64,000 nucleotides of DNA from G963664935 sp963664935 (GTDB lineage Bacteria > Pseudomonadota > Gammaproteobacteria > Methylococcales > G963664935): NCBI GenBank assembly GCA_963664935.2, contig CAXXSE010000006.1:310001-374000 (forward strand). Reading direction: 5' to 3'. Position numbers and translations under genes: made by a program. The stretch's first letter is position 1. The number at the start of each line of letters is the position of its first letter. Below are positions 1-7,816 of this stretch, piece by piece. The notes beneath the pieces were generated by a model. That model saw nothing but the letters and a program-made list of their open reading frames with translations, did not search any database and was not told the DNA's origin.

Positions 1-443
1 AGAAGGACGAAGCGGAACCCTCTGGGAGAGCCGAGACAAATCAAGCCCGATTCAAACCGACGAATATCTTCTTGCGTGTTGTCGGTATGTTGAATTAAAT
101 CCAGTGCGAGCACGCATGGTAGCCAATGCGGGAGAATATCCGTGGTCATATATGGTCCGCCCCGTATTGCAAGACAAAATTCGTTCGTGACAAAAAGAAA
201 TATTGCTCCCATATATCCGGCCTTTTGTTGAGAGACTATAAGCCCTCTGGTCCTGATGGAATCAGCGCATTCCCCCTCATCAAGTTATCGGTCTCTATTG
301 GACCCTTGACCTCGTCAGGTTCAATGGAATGCAGGTGCTACCTTTTTTGCCATCACTTGAACTTTATCCACGCAATTCGTTGATAGTTGTTATTGTTCTT
401 TTTACCTTGGCAATCTGTTTCTTAACTTCTGTGCGCCAGTTCT

Positions 444-550
444 GGGCCCGTCAAGGAGGAACGCAGACGCTTGCGTCGAGTAGTCCTTGACGGGCCCATA
501 ACTGGCAATACCCTCTATGGCGGGGGCCGGAGAATCCAGGCCCCTGCCTC
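444..550. other. Structured noncoding end of the IS1111-type element
   Basis: A perfect 14-bp inverted repeat (GGGCCCGTCAAGGA at 444-457, its complement at 484-497) encloses a second palindrome (GACGC-TT-GCGTC). A further pairing follows (CCCTC...GAGGG around GGGGCC...GGCCCC, about 510-560). It lies 3' of the transposase gene, where IS1111 elements are known to carry the guide RNA (bridge or seek RNA). That it is such an RNA here is inference. The rest of 191-625 shows no convincing gene. Confidence 0.4.
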
Positions 551-625
551 CCGGCGAGGGTGGGGTGAGCCGCGCGGCAAGGGGTTAAACCCCTATTGAG
601 CGCTTCAATCAATGCTCTACCCCGC

Positions 626-1676
626 CTATGCGGCAGCGGCACGATAGCGCTCCTTCTTGCTCAACAATGCCCAGGCGATGCGCGCATTCTTGTTGGCCAC
701 GGCGACGTTTGAGATGTTTTCGCCTCGTCTTTGTTTGATCTCGCTAATCCACAGGTTGCGTTTATCCTGATGTAGATGAGCTACCCGAACGACGGACCGT
801 CCGCCATGAATCAACAGGGTTCTAAGGTAACAGTCACCGCGCTTGCTGATACCCAACAAGGTCGGTTTGCCGCCAGTGGAATGTTGTCGTGGCACTAGAC
901 CGAGCCAAGCCGCTAACTCCCGGCCATTTTTGAATACCGTAATGTCGCCAATGGCCGCGATCAGGGCGGTTGCCGTGAGCAAACCTATGCCCGGGATCGT
1001 GAGCAGAAGTTGGCAATCTTCGTTCCGCACACTGATCATTTTTAATTTCTTTTCCAATGTATCGATCCGTTCATCGAGATGTACCATCTCATCGTAGAGT
1101 TCACGGAGTATTTCCCGAAATAATGGGGTTAGTGTATTTTCCGCATCTTCAAGTATCTCCGGGATCGATTTTCTGATGTATGCGATCCCCTTGGGTATGA
1201 CGATACCGTATTCCAATAACAGTCCCCGAATTTAGTTCGCCTGCGCGGTTCGCTTGGCCACCTGTTGACTGCGAATCCGATGCACGCTTTGGATATCTTG
1301 CTGTTCGACATCCTTGGCCGGAACAAAACGCATGCTGGGACGTTGTACGGCCTCGCAAATGGCTTCGGCATCGACGGCATCGTTTTTGTTGGACTTGACG
1401 TACGGTTTGACAAACTGAGGTGCGATCATACGCACCGTATGGCCCATCTGGGTAAAAAGTACGTACCCAGTGATGAGCGCCACCACAGGCTTCCAGTCCG
1501 ATAAGACACGGCGGCAGATTGGCGATGAAAGCGGCCAATTGGTGACGGCTCAGCTTCTTTTTGAGAACAACAAGGCCTTTTTTATTGACGCCGTGAAGTT
1601 GAAAACTGTTTTTGGCCAGGTCAATGCCCAACACTTTAATCACTTTTTTTTCGGTATTTGCGTTTTTCTGTTTCAT
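626..1676 (-). pseudogene. IS110-family transposase, frameshifted and with an in-frame stop
   Basis: The N-terminus (KVLGIDLAKNSFQLHG, with the first Asp of the DEDD site) begins at 1676 and runs to GLEACGGAHHW. A frameshift near 1470-1485 moves the frame to FTQMGHTVRMIAPQFVKPYV. A TAA then interrupts at about 1233, between QAN and IRGLLLEYG, where the family usually has Gln (CAA). The rest, down to 626, holds the helix-hairpin-helix TIPGIG and the Transposase_20 core (GLVPRQHSTGGK). Three pieces of one roughly 345-residue protein are present, so the element is probably no longer autonomous. Confidence 0.85.
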
Positions 1677-2082
1677 GGATCCCCTCTCGTTTGTTTTGAT
1701 GTTCGATTAAAAACCAACATCATGGCTCATGTGAGGCCGGTTAGAAAGTGGGGCGGACCATTCCATTAAGTTACAATGCGCGGCTAAGTGACAGGGGATC
1801 GGTCATCCCTGATCACGACCCCTGTTATTTAGCTCTAGGAAATAGCGGTGAAGAGCGGCGATTGCGGTATCGAGAATATGTAGAAAGTGCAATTCCTGTT
1901 GGGGAATGGGCCTTTATCCAGGAGTCCGTTGCAAGAGGCCAACTGACCGGCGACGGCCGATACATTGAAGAAGTTGAAAAAATCATTGGTCGTCGAATCG
2001 AACATCGTCGTCCGGGAAGGCCAAAGAAACGGAAATAGGGTAATAAATAAATCTGGCCCCTTTTTTTTATTGGGCACTTGGG

Positions 2083-2735
2083 CGCTGGCGCAAGCCTGTG
2101 ATAAAGCGACGCACGGATCGGAAGAAATACCGTGCCGCCCTAGCCAACTTCCAGGTATGGTGCCGCAAACACTGCCGGTTGCCGAAGAAGACCCTATTTG
2201 CGAAGCTGAATTCAAAGCTGCGCGGATATTACAACTACTAAGGTATCCGAGGGAACTATGACAGTATGTATGATTTCTATTATCATGTGACTCGCATTCT
2301 TTTCCGAGCATTAAACCGTCGGAGTCAGCGTCGGAGCTATAACTCCTTACATTAAGCCACCGGCTCTGCCGGTGCGATGCAAATAGGCTCTGCCGTTCCA
2401 GCGTAAAGATTTGTTAAATTCACTTGGTCATCCGTCAAGGTAATAAGAAGAATTGGATCACGCTGAAACATCGGAAAAAACAATAGATGGAACATTAAGG
2501 GATTAATATTCAGAGCAGTTTCAAAAATATGTTTCCAGTTTGATGTGGAATTATTTATTGAAAGTTATGCTAGTTCATTGGGGTTGAGGATTCCACCTAA
2601 ATATAAGCTCTTAGCCCCCTTCAAGGGGGCTTCCTCAAACCACCCGCTATGCGGGTGGTACTTGATTGGAAAGGATTTACCGAGCTGATCAAAGTTTTCA
2701 AACTCCGGAAACCACGCATATGCCACAGCTTTTGA
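2083..2735 (+). pseudogene. Group II intron maturase / reverse transcriptase, C-terminal relic
   Basis: Translation from 2083 gives the C-terminal maturase region (KLNSKLRGYYNY, then GIRGNYDSMYDFYYHVTR and LNRRSQRRSYN). TAA stands where the second Tyr of YYNYY is expected. The frame is cut after base 2344 by a 323-bp element and resumes at 2668 (WKGFTELIKVFKLRKPRI), ending at a TGA at 2733-2735. Reverse transcriptase domains are absent. The intron RNA domains V and VI follow at 2784-2856, as expected for an intron 3' end. This is a dead copy. Confidence 0.8.
2345..2667 (+). mobile_element. 323-bp IS200/IS605-like miniature element, copy 1
   Basis: This is identical to 6989-7311 except for one base pair. 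It was inserted 3' of the bases TAACT, with no target duplication and no terminal inverted repeats. Subterminal hairpins are present: CACCGG-CTCTG-CCGGTG near the left end, and GCCCCC/GGGGGC plus ACCACCCGC/GCGGGTGGT near the right. Target retained on the left, no duplication and end hairpins are the hallmarks of IS200/IS605 single-strand transposition. No transposase is encoded. A 40-codon open stretch (VELFIESYASS...) may be a gene remnant. Confidence 0.65.
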
Positions 2736-2783
2736 GCAACAGAATAACGGTGTCGCCCGATGTGCGAAGCGAGTAACTTTGAG

Positions 2784-2856
2784 GAGCTCCGTGCGGTAGT
2801 TCCGCATGCGGGGATCTGTACGGGGGCGGTCGGGTAACTGGCCGTCCTACCGTGAT
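2784..2856 (+). ncRNA. Group II intron domains V and VI (3' end of the intron)
   Basis: The segment starting GAGCTCCGTGCGG has the bulged 34-nt hairpin form of domain V. It is followed by a second hairpin (GGCGGTC...GGCCGTC) with an unpaired A, like domain VI. It sits about 50 bases after the maturase stop, the normal arrangement. The 3' boundary near 2856 is estimated. Confidence 0.6.
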
Positions 2857-2951
2857 TACGTCACGCGGTAATGATTCGCGAAAACCTTGAGTTTTGCTCA
2901 CACGCGACGTATAAATGCTTAGATGTTAGCTTTTTTTTTGGGACCCTACAA

Positions 2952-3353
2952 ATGAACGAAATAGAAATTAACCCTTCAGAAGAAACTTCAAGAGCTATGT
3001 TGGTTGAAAAACTCCAGGAAGCACGGGGAACAACAACATACGCCGCCACAATCTTTACGTTTTATCTAGGAATCAATGCGGTACTCTTTAAAGTTAGTTT
3101 CTACAAACATTCATTTGAACCTAATTTTGAGATACAAGCAGTGGCTATTGGGACAGGGATAATTTACTTTGTCGTATGTGTTTTTTACTGGGTAGCTAGA
3201 AACCAAATGTTAAGCGACATCAATTACCTGAATAAATTATTGGGAAACCCACTAAAGAACGAACAAATGTTGCCTCTTAAATATACGGCGTTAAGTGCTG
3301 GTCTGTTCACAATATGTTGTAGCCTTGCATGGTTAATATTAGCAAAAGGCTAA
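2952..3353 (+). CDS. Cassette-borne membrane protein of unknown function
   Basis: A 133-residue protein starting MNEIEINPSEE. The open frame extends upstream to 2871, but ATG 2952 is preferred because the upstream stretch reads like intron and attC-remnant DNA. A charged N-terminal region of about 35 residues is followed by three hydrophobic segments: near residues 36-52, around 65-83 (IGTGIIYFVVCVFYWVA), and at the C-terminus (LSAGLFTICCSLAWLILA). The C-terminus overlaps the left end of an attC site, the usual layout of an integron cassette. I recognise no family. Confidence 0.65.
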   Translation: MNEIEINPSEETSRAMLVEKLQEARGTTTYAATIFTFYLGINAVLFKVSFYKHSFEPNFEIQAVAIGTGIIYFVVCVFYWVARNQMLSDINYLNKLLGNPLKNEQMLPLKYTALSAGLFTICCSLAWLILAKG

Positions 3354-3435
3354 CCATAAAATCAAGCGGACGCATTACAGTATGTTTCTCCGAAACTAAG
3401 GCCGTAGCGTGCGCCGCTTATTAAAGCCGTTAGCG
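3349..3435 (+). other. attC recombination site 1
   Basis: Outer boxes GCTAAC (3349) and GTTAGC (3429) enclose imperfect inner repeats, CAAGCGG-A-CGC on the left and GCG-C-CGCTT on the right. One arm has an extra unpaired base, the asymmetry integron integrases use to choose the bottom strand. It lies directly after the membrane protein gene. Confidence 0.8.
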
Positions 3436-3482
3436 ATCACTACCTGACACACCTATAATTTTTAATGTAACAAGGAGTCCTA

Positions 3483-4366
3483 ATGAATAAACTAGAATTT
3501 AAATTTAGGCGTTTTATGGTAATCTTAATTTTTACTTCCTTTATTACTGGTTGCAATCCATTTGTAGCGGGTACTCCAATGGATGCAGTATTTAAACAAG
3601 CTCCTGTAGTTAGGCCTTTTTACGATGAGAAATGGGTGCTAATGGAAGATTTAACATTTACAGCAACGAGAAAGAGTGATAACAAACATTTTGAAATAAC
3701 AGTACCAGCAGGTTTTGTAAATGACTTGGCAAGTATTCCCATTGGTGTGAATTTGATATTTAATAAAACAGGGAGATATTCTTCTGCATGGATACTACAC
3801 GATTATTTATACTGGATACAGGTATGTGATCGAAACACTTCCGATAGGTTAATCAAGGAAGCATTAAAAGCAGCTGGTTCTTGGTATCCGACACGTAATA
3901 GTATCAAAATTGGAGTTATGTTATTTGGTTGGTGGGCGTGGGATAGTAATGCTGAATTAAGAGAAAGTAAAGATGAAGTCTTGTCCAATATGAAATGGCC
4001 CTGAAGAGGGGGGTAATTTCTAACGTGAAATGGCCCTGAAACCGAGAACAGATCATAAATTGAGGTTAACTTACGCTTCAGAAGTGTCAAGGAGATTCCT
4101 CCGCTACGCTACAAACTCCTCCTTGACACCTCTTCCGCTCCAGTTAAAAGGTTATTCATGATCTGTTCCCAATTTCAGGGCCATTTATAGATTGGAATAG
4201 ACTTGAGCGGTATATTCCTGAAATAAAAAGGGTTTTCGGTTCTCATGAAAGATGGGATAAATATAAAGAAAAAATAACAGAAGAACCGCCATGGGGTTGG
4301 TTTGATGCAAATTTAAAGAAAAATCAACCCAAATTCTGCCAAATATTTGATGATACCAATCGCTAA
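3483..4366 (+). pseudogene. DUF1353-family lipoprotein, interrupted by a 227-bp element
   Basis: The N-terminal signal sequence ends in a lipobox (FITGC), so the product was probably an outer- or inner-membrane lipoprotein. DUF1353 features follow: VNDLASIP, then SSAWILHDYLYW, then FGWWAWD. The frame is intact to about 3976. The miniature element at 3977-4203 then gives it the foreign ending VLSNMKWP. The original frame resumes at 4205 (ERYIPEIKRVF... to FDDTNR, TAA at 4364-4366, overlapping attC 2). A shortened protein could still be made. The molecular role of DUF1353 is unknown to me. Confidence 0.75.
3977..4203 (+). mobile_element. 227-bp miniature inverted-repeat element (MITE) with attC-like core, copy 1
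   Basis: The ends are AGTCTTGTCCAAT... and, read inward from the other side, AGTCTATTCCAAT.... Both lead into AAATGGCCCTGAA, which occurs twice near the left end. TGA is duplicated at the junctions (3974-3976, 4204-4206). The centre is a long imperfect palindrome: ACAGATCAT arms, then TGTCAAGGAG / CTCC-TCC-TTGACA around the loop CTCCGCTACGCTAC. It has no coding capacity. The other copies are at 16137, 59003 and 63251. Confidence 0.85.
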
Positions 4367-4450
4367 CCAATCGCTCCAGCTGACTGCCAAAAGCTACGTT
4401 TCGCTGCGCTACAATACGCTTTTGGCAGCATCTGAGCTGGGTCGTTATGC
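4362..4450 (+). other. attC recombination site 2
   Basis: The outer boxes are GCTAAC (4362) and GTTATGC (4444). Between them CCAGCT, TGCCAAAAGC and their complements (GCTTTTGGCA, AGCTGG) pair, with unpaired bases on one side. The terminal loop is CGCTGCGCTACAA. The site follows the DUF1353 cassette and overlaps its stop codon. Confidence 0.8.
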
Positions 4451-4469
4451 GTCATAGAGAGATCTTGTA

Positions 4470-5609
4470 ATGGGTAAGGTATATGTCGTGCACCCTGATG
4501 GTGCCACCGAATCAATGACTGGGGTCCGATGCAAGAATGAGGATCTGGAGTTGCAAAGGATACTTGAGAAAAATCCAAATCTTGTTCCCGGAGAGCAAAT
4601 TAGTCCTAGAAATCCTAGGCACTGGTTAATAATCAAACGCGAAATGCCCGTCCCAGATCCCAATACAGGCACAGGGAGGTGGAATATCGATTTCTTTTTT
4701 ACAGATCAGGATGCTGTGCCGACCTTTATCGAGTGTAAGCGATTTAGCAACACCCAGGCGCGTCGGGAGGTGGTAGGTCAGATGCTCGAATATGCAGCAA
4801 ATGGACATTATTACTGGACGAAAGACGATATTCGAGAATATGCAGAACAATTTGCAAACTCACAGGGATTAGAAATAGAAGATGAAATAAGGCGCTTACA
4901 GTCGGATAAAGCAGATACGGTGGATTCCTTCTTCCAACAGATACAAGATAATCTGAGAGAAGGGCAAATCAGGCTGGTATTTTTCTTGGAGGAAGCACCT
5001 GCCGAGCTAAAGAGTGTCGTTGAATTTCTGAACAAGCAAATGGAGCGTTCTGAAGTACTTCTCGTTGAGGCTCGCCAGTACGAGCACAATGGTATGAGAG
5101 TTGTTGCACCCACATTGTTTGGGTACACGGAGTAGGCTAGACAAGTCAAGAAAACCATTACAGTTAGGACGGGAGAGAGAAAGAGATGGGACAAAGAACT
5201 GTTCTTTGCTGACGCTCAAGAGCGGCTTTCTGACACTCAAAGCAATGCTATTCTTAAGATTTTCGAGAAGTCCCAATCATTGATGAGTGAGATATCTTGG
5301 TGGACTGGAAAATCCCGAGGATCGTTTTCAGTGAAATGGTCAAACTTAGCTACGAATTCTATTTTCACGGTGTACTCAAATGGGGATGTTTGCATTCCCT
5401 TTGGCAGCATAAATAAAAATGGGAGGGAAGAAGAAATAAGGGATTACCTGAAAGAGCGAATTGAAGAGGAGTTAGGCTTCAGTATTCCGGAGAACTATAA
5501 ACGGAAATATCCAATATACAAAGCTTCCGAATGGGAGCCGAAAATTAGCGTGTTTTTTTCAGTAATCGAGGGTCTTTTGCAGAAATATCCTCTGGAGAAC
5601 AGTGCATAA
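4470..5609 (+). pseudogene. PD-(D/E)XK nuclease-like cassette protein with an in-frame amber codon
   Basis: The first 221 codons contain WNIDFFFTD and, further on, TFIECKRF. This matches the D...ExK active-site pattern of restriction-like nucleases of the type found with DUF4268-like tails. TAG at 5133-5135 (after LFGYTE) ends this frame, but the same frame stays open for 157 more codons (ARQVKKTITV... to LQKYPLENSA, TAA at 5607). The second half looks like a C-terminal domain of the same protein. CAG or GAG to TAG would explain the break. The truncated product keeps the putative active site. No clear attC follows, though GCATAAC occurs at the end. Confidence 0.6.
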
Positions 5610-5683
5610 CTAAAAAACAGAACCGGACGGCTGAAAGTATGGTGGTAGTAATTAATCGTATCGTTTAATCAAGGTTGTAAAAA

Positions 5684-5998
5684 ATGGCATTTATTACAGA
5701 ACCCACTGGTTATCACAAAACAGCACTATCTGATCTCCAAGGTGCATGGGGCAATCTAAGGGAATCAGTTGTAGCAAATTTTGGGTTTCCAGAATCGGAT
5801 AAGCTACTTTTTCATGTCGATGAAGCCATGAGTTGGGAATGCGTAAGAAACCTCAAATTAATGAAGGAAACTTTCCTTTTAGTCCAAAATATATCCCTTC
5901 AATCAAAAGCACCGGAAGACATCGTAGAGATGGTCGGCATAGTAAGGGAAAGCCTAGAGGAAGTCTTTTCCGCCATCAAAGAAGGTGAGCAATTGTGA
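5684..5998 (+). CDS. Hypothetical cassette protein
   Basis: A 104-residue soluble, mostly helical protein (MAFITEPTGYHKTAL... to FSAIKEGEQL). It has no signal peptide, membrane segment or motif that I recognise. It sits between the nuclease cassette and attC 3 and is read on the array's common strand. No promoter is evident, so it probably depends on read-through from the array. An integron cassette gene by position; function unknown. Confidence 0.6.
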   Translation: MAFITEPTGYHKTALSDLQGAWGNLRESVVANFGFPESDKLLFHVDEAMSWECVRNLKLMKETFLLVQNISLQSKAPEDIVEMVGIVRESLEEVFSAIKEGEQL

Positions 5999-6020
5999 AT
6001 CTCAAATTCCTGGCATTTTC

Positions 6021-6144
6021 GCATAACAAGACGCTCAACCTGAAGCAAAATCCTCTGTTTCTTCAAAGGTTTTTATGTAGTTCAGCTTCAGTGACTTCGC
6101 TCAAATCTCTGGGATGTTTCGCTCAGGTTAGCTAAACGTTAGCT
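6021..6144 (+). other. attC recombination site 3 (long type)
   Basis: The left box is GCATAAC and the right box GTTAGC. The inner arms are CGCTCAACCTGAAGC on the left and GCTCAGGTTAGC on the right. It is about 124 bp and closely similar to the sites at 7674 and 15247 (shared core CAACCTGAAGCAAAA and GGTTAGCTAAACGTT). This within-array similarity is typical of a resident chromosomal integron. Confidence 0.82.
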
Positions 6145-6166
6145 AATACATAATCAGGATATATCG

Positions 6167-6967
6167 ATGTCTAAAGATAAAGAAGTCATTACTGAGACTA
6201 ACTGGCTAGGGGAAGAGAAAAAAGTAATCTACGAGGATGGAGAAAGAGTTGGCGAGATCAGAACCGAACAACGCGGAGGGCTTTTTGGTATCGGATCTGA
6301 GACAGTGGATGTTAAATACAATAACGACGGGGATGATGTCTCTTACACTAGAAAAGAAGAACGTAGAGGTTTGTTCGGCATTGGGGAAAATAAAACAGAC
6401 GTCACTTATGATACTTTATCAGGAAAAGAAATTGAACACTCAAGGGTTGAGGAACGTGGAGGTTTTTTTGGATTAGGCAGTAACCACACTCGCGTCGGAT
6501 ATGACAAAGATGGTAATGAGGTTAGTCAGACTAATTATGAACGACGTGGAGGTTTTTTAGGATTTGGTGGAGCGCGCGTTAAGGTCACTCGTTACCATAA
6601 TAAGGAAAGTGGTTTTATAACTGAACAAAATAGTAATAGTTCTGGAAACTCAACCTATTTAAAATCTTTGCCTTCCAATGTTACTACGCAACTAGCGCCG
6701 TCGGTCAAGGCGCTATTAAAGCCCATCTTGTTCCTTATAATTATAAGTATAACAGGACAATTATTGTTACTGATATCTAAAACCGGGGATCCATATTCAG
6801 ATTTCGCGCGTTTATTAGGTTTCTTTGAGATTTTATTATTTATACCTTGGGGAATCATCTGTATTTTTTTGTCTTTGCTAGGTTTTCTTTTGTCTATACC
6901 GCTTTTTCTCCTGGAACATTTTACTGGAATATGTATTTTTGTGATGGGTTTTTGTGGTGGGATGTAG
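6167..6967 (+). CDS. Cassette protein with four RGG-FG repeats and C-terminal membrane helices
   Basis: A 266-residue protein. Residues about 25-145 hold four copies of a 30-residue repeat whose core reads ERRGLFGIG or ERGGFFGLG, followed by a VxYdxxGxE strand. The pattern suggests stacked beta units. A Ser/Asn-rich linker (about 150-165) leads to two or three hydrophobic segments (LFLIIISITGQLLLLI, ILLFIPWGIICIFLSLLGFLL and a last one ending in FCGGM). Membrane anchoring with a repeat domain on one side is inferred. I do not recognise the family. It follows attC 3 and is the cassette's only gene. Confidence 0.65.
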   Translation: MSKDKEVITETNWLGEEKKVIYEDGERVGEIRTEQRGGLFGIGSETVDVKYNNDGDDVSYTRKEERRGLFGIGENKTDVTYDTLSGKEIEHSRVEERGGFFGLGSNHTRVGYDKDGNEVSQTNYERRGGFLGFGGARVKVTRYHNKESGFITEQNSNSSGNSTYLKSLPSNVTTQLAPSVKALLKPILFLIIISITGQLLLLISKTGDPYSDFARLLGFFEILLFIPWGIICIFLSLLGFLLSIPLFLLEHFTGICIFVMGFCGGM

Positions 6968-6988
6968 ACAACCTCTTTTTGGTTAACT

Positions 6989-7311
6989 CCTTACATTAAG
7001 CCACCGGCTCTGCCGGTGCGATGCAAATAGGCTCTGCCGTTCCAGCGTAAAGATTTGTTAAATTCACTTGGTCATCCGTCAAGGTAATAAGAAGAATTGG
7101 ATCACGCTGAAACATCGGAAAAAACAATAGATGGAACATTAAGGGATTAATATTCAGAGCAGTTTCAAAAATATGTTTCCAGTTTGATGTGGAATTATTT
7201 ATTGAAAGTTATGCTAGTTCTTTGGGGTTGAGGATTCCACCTAAATATAAGCTCTTAGCCCCCTTCAAGGGGGCTTCCTCAAACCACCCGCTATGCGGGT
7301 GGTACTTGATT
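6989..7311 (+). mobile_element. 323-bp IS200/IS605-like miniature element, copy 2
   Basis: This matches copy 1 (2345-2667) except for one base (CTTTGGGG against CATTGGGG). It again follows TAACT with no duplication. It sits between the stop of the repeat-protein gene and attC 4. Near-identity implies recent movement, presumably by a transposase supplied from elsewhere. Confidence 0.65.
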
Positions 7312-7362
7312 GTTCCTATTTCTATAAAACTTTACAAATTGAAATCAGCAATTATCAAAAGT

Positions 7363-7447
7363 GCTAACCAATGCTTACACTCGGAAAAAAGAAAGCTGCT
7401 CCGCTTCGCTACGCAACTTTCTTTTTCCGGTGAAGCAAGCGTTATAG
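7363..7447 (+). other. attC recombination site 4
   Basis: The outer boxes are GCTAAC and GTTATAG. The inner arms are GCTT-a-CACTCGGAAAAA and its near complement TTTTTCCGGTG-a-AGC. The loop CTCCGCTTCGCTACGCAA closely resembles the loop of the 227-bp miniature element. The cassette before it carries the repeat protein plus the miniature element. Confidence 0.82.
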
Positions 7448-7448
7448 A

Positions 7449-7679
7449 GTGGACCCATGGGTCCACTTTATTATTCGGGAAAAAGGACTATTACAAAGCA
7501 CGGGTGACTCTTCCGATTATATCTGGATATCGCAACTTCAATCCCACAAACTGTTTCAATGGGCGTTCGAGAGAATAGCCAGTACTGTCGATCTATTGTT
7601 GAAGCAACACGAAGTCAGTAACGATATAGCTAATGGCATTTCTGAAAGTTATGGTAGGTTTCGAGATGTTGCCTTCTAA
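7449..7679 (+). CDS. Small hypothetical cassette protein
   Basis: A GTG start two bases after the attC 4 right box gives a 76-residue soluble protein (VDPWVHFIIREKG... to SESYGRFRDVAF). Its TAA is part of the left box of attC 5. The start is uncertain, because no Shine-Dalgarno sequence fits between the attC and the GTG. The cassette boundary may have removed an earlier start. No family recognised. Confidence 0.45.
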   Translation: MDPWVHFIIREKGLLQSTGDSSDYIWISQLQSHKLFQWAFERIASTVDLLLKQHEVSNDIANGISESYGRFRDVAF

Positions 7680-7799
7680 CACGGCGCTCAACCTGAAGCA
7701 AAACATTTGGTTCTTTACAGGCCGGCTGGTTAAATTCAGGGTTCGGTGCATTATTCCAGTCTCTGGATTGTTTTGCTCAGGCTAGCTAGGCGTTAGAAG
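7674..7799 (+). other. attC recombination site 5 (long type)
   Basis: The left box is TTCTAAC and the right box GTTAGAA, an exact complement. The inner arms are GCGCTCAACCTGAAGC and GCTCAGGCTAGC. Same long family as the sites at 6021 and 15247. Confidence 0.83.
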
Positions 7800-7816
7800 G
7801 CAAAGAACGTTCCAGT

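Larger units (their letters stand above)
149..1768. mobile_element. IS110/IS1111-type insertion sequence
   Basis: The boundaries are deduced from the interrupted RAYT reading frame. The 11-bp inverted repeat TGGTCCGCCCC / GGGGCGGACCA lies 4 to 8 bases inside the two ends. Subterminal repeats with no target duplication are typical of the IS1111 branch of IS110. The transposase is on the minus strand, with a short 5' flank (about 90 bp) and a long 3' noncoding flank (about 475 bp, 149-625). The end points could shift by a few bases. Confidence 0.75.
2..2038 (+). pseudogene. REP-associated Y1 transposase (RAYT), 5'-truncated and split by an IS
   Basis: Bases 2-148 encode the middle of a REP-associated HUH (Y1) transposase, with the family signature YVELNPVRARMV followed by EYPWS. 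Bases 1769-2038 encode its C-terminus (SYNARLSDRG, then DPCYLALGN, ending in the basic tail GRPKKRK). Codon 146-148 (Ser) and codon 1769-1771 (Ser) join in frame if the intervening 1,620 bp is removed, so the gene was intact before an IS entered it. The N-terminus with the catalytic region lies beyond the window edge. Such proteins normally act on REP palindromes. The stop is TAG. The AT-rich sequence just after it resembles the last 30 bases of the window. Confidence 0.82.

Noticed and set aside
5605..5670. attC site after the nuclease cassette
   Set aside because: GCATAAC is present, but no complementary arms or right box could be matched; at best it is a degraded site.
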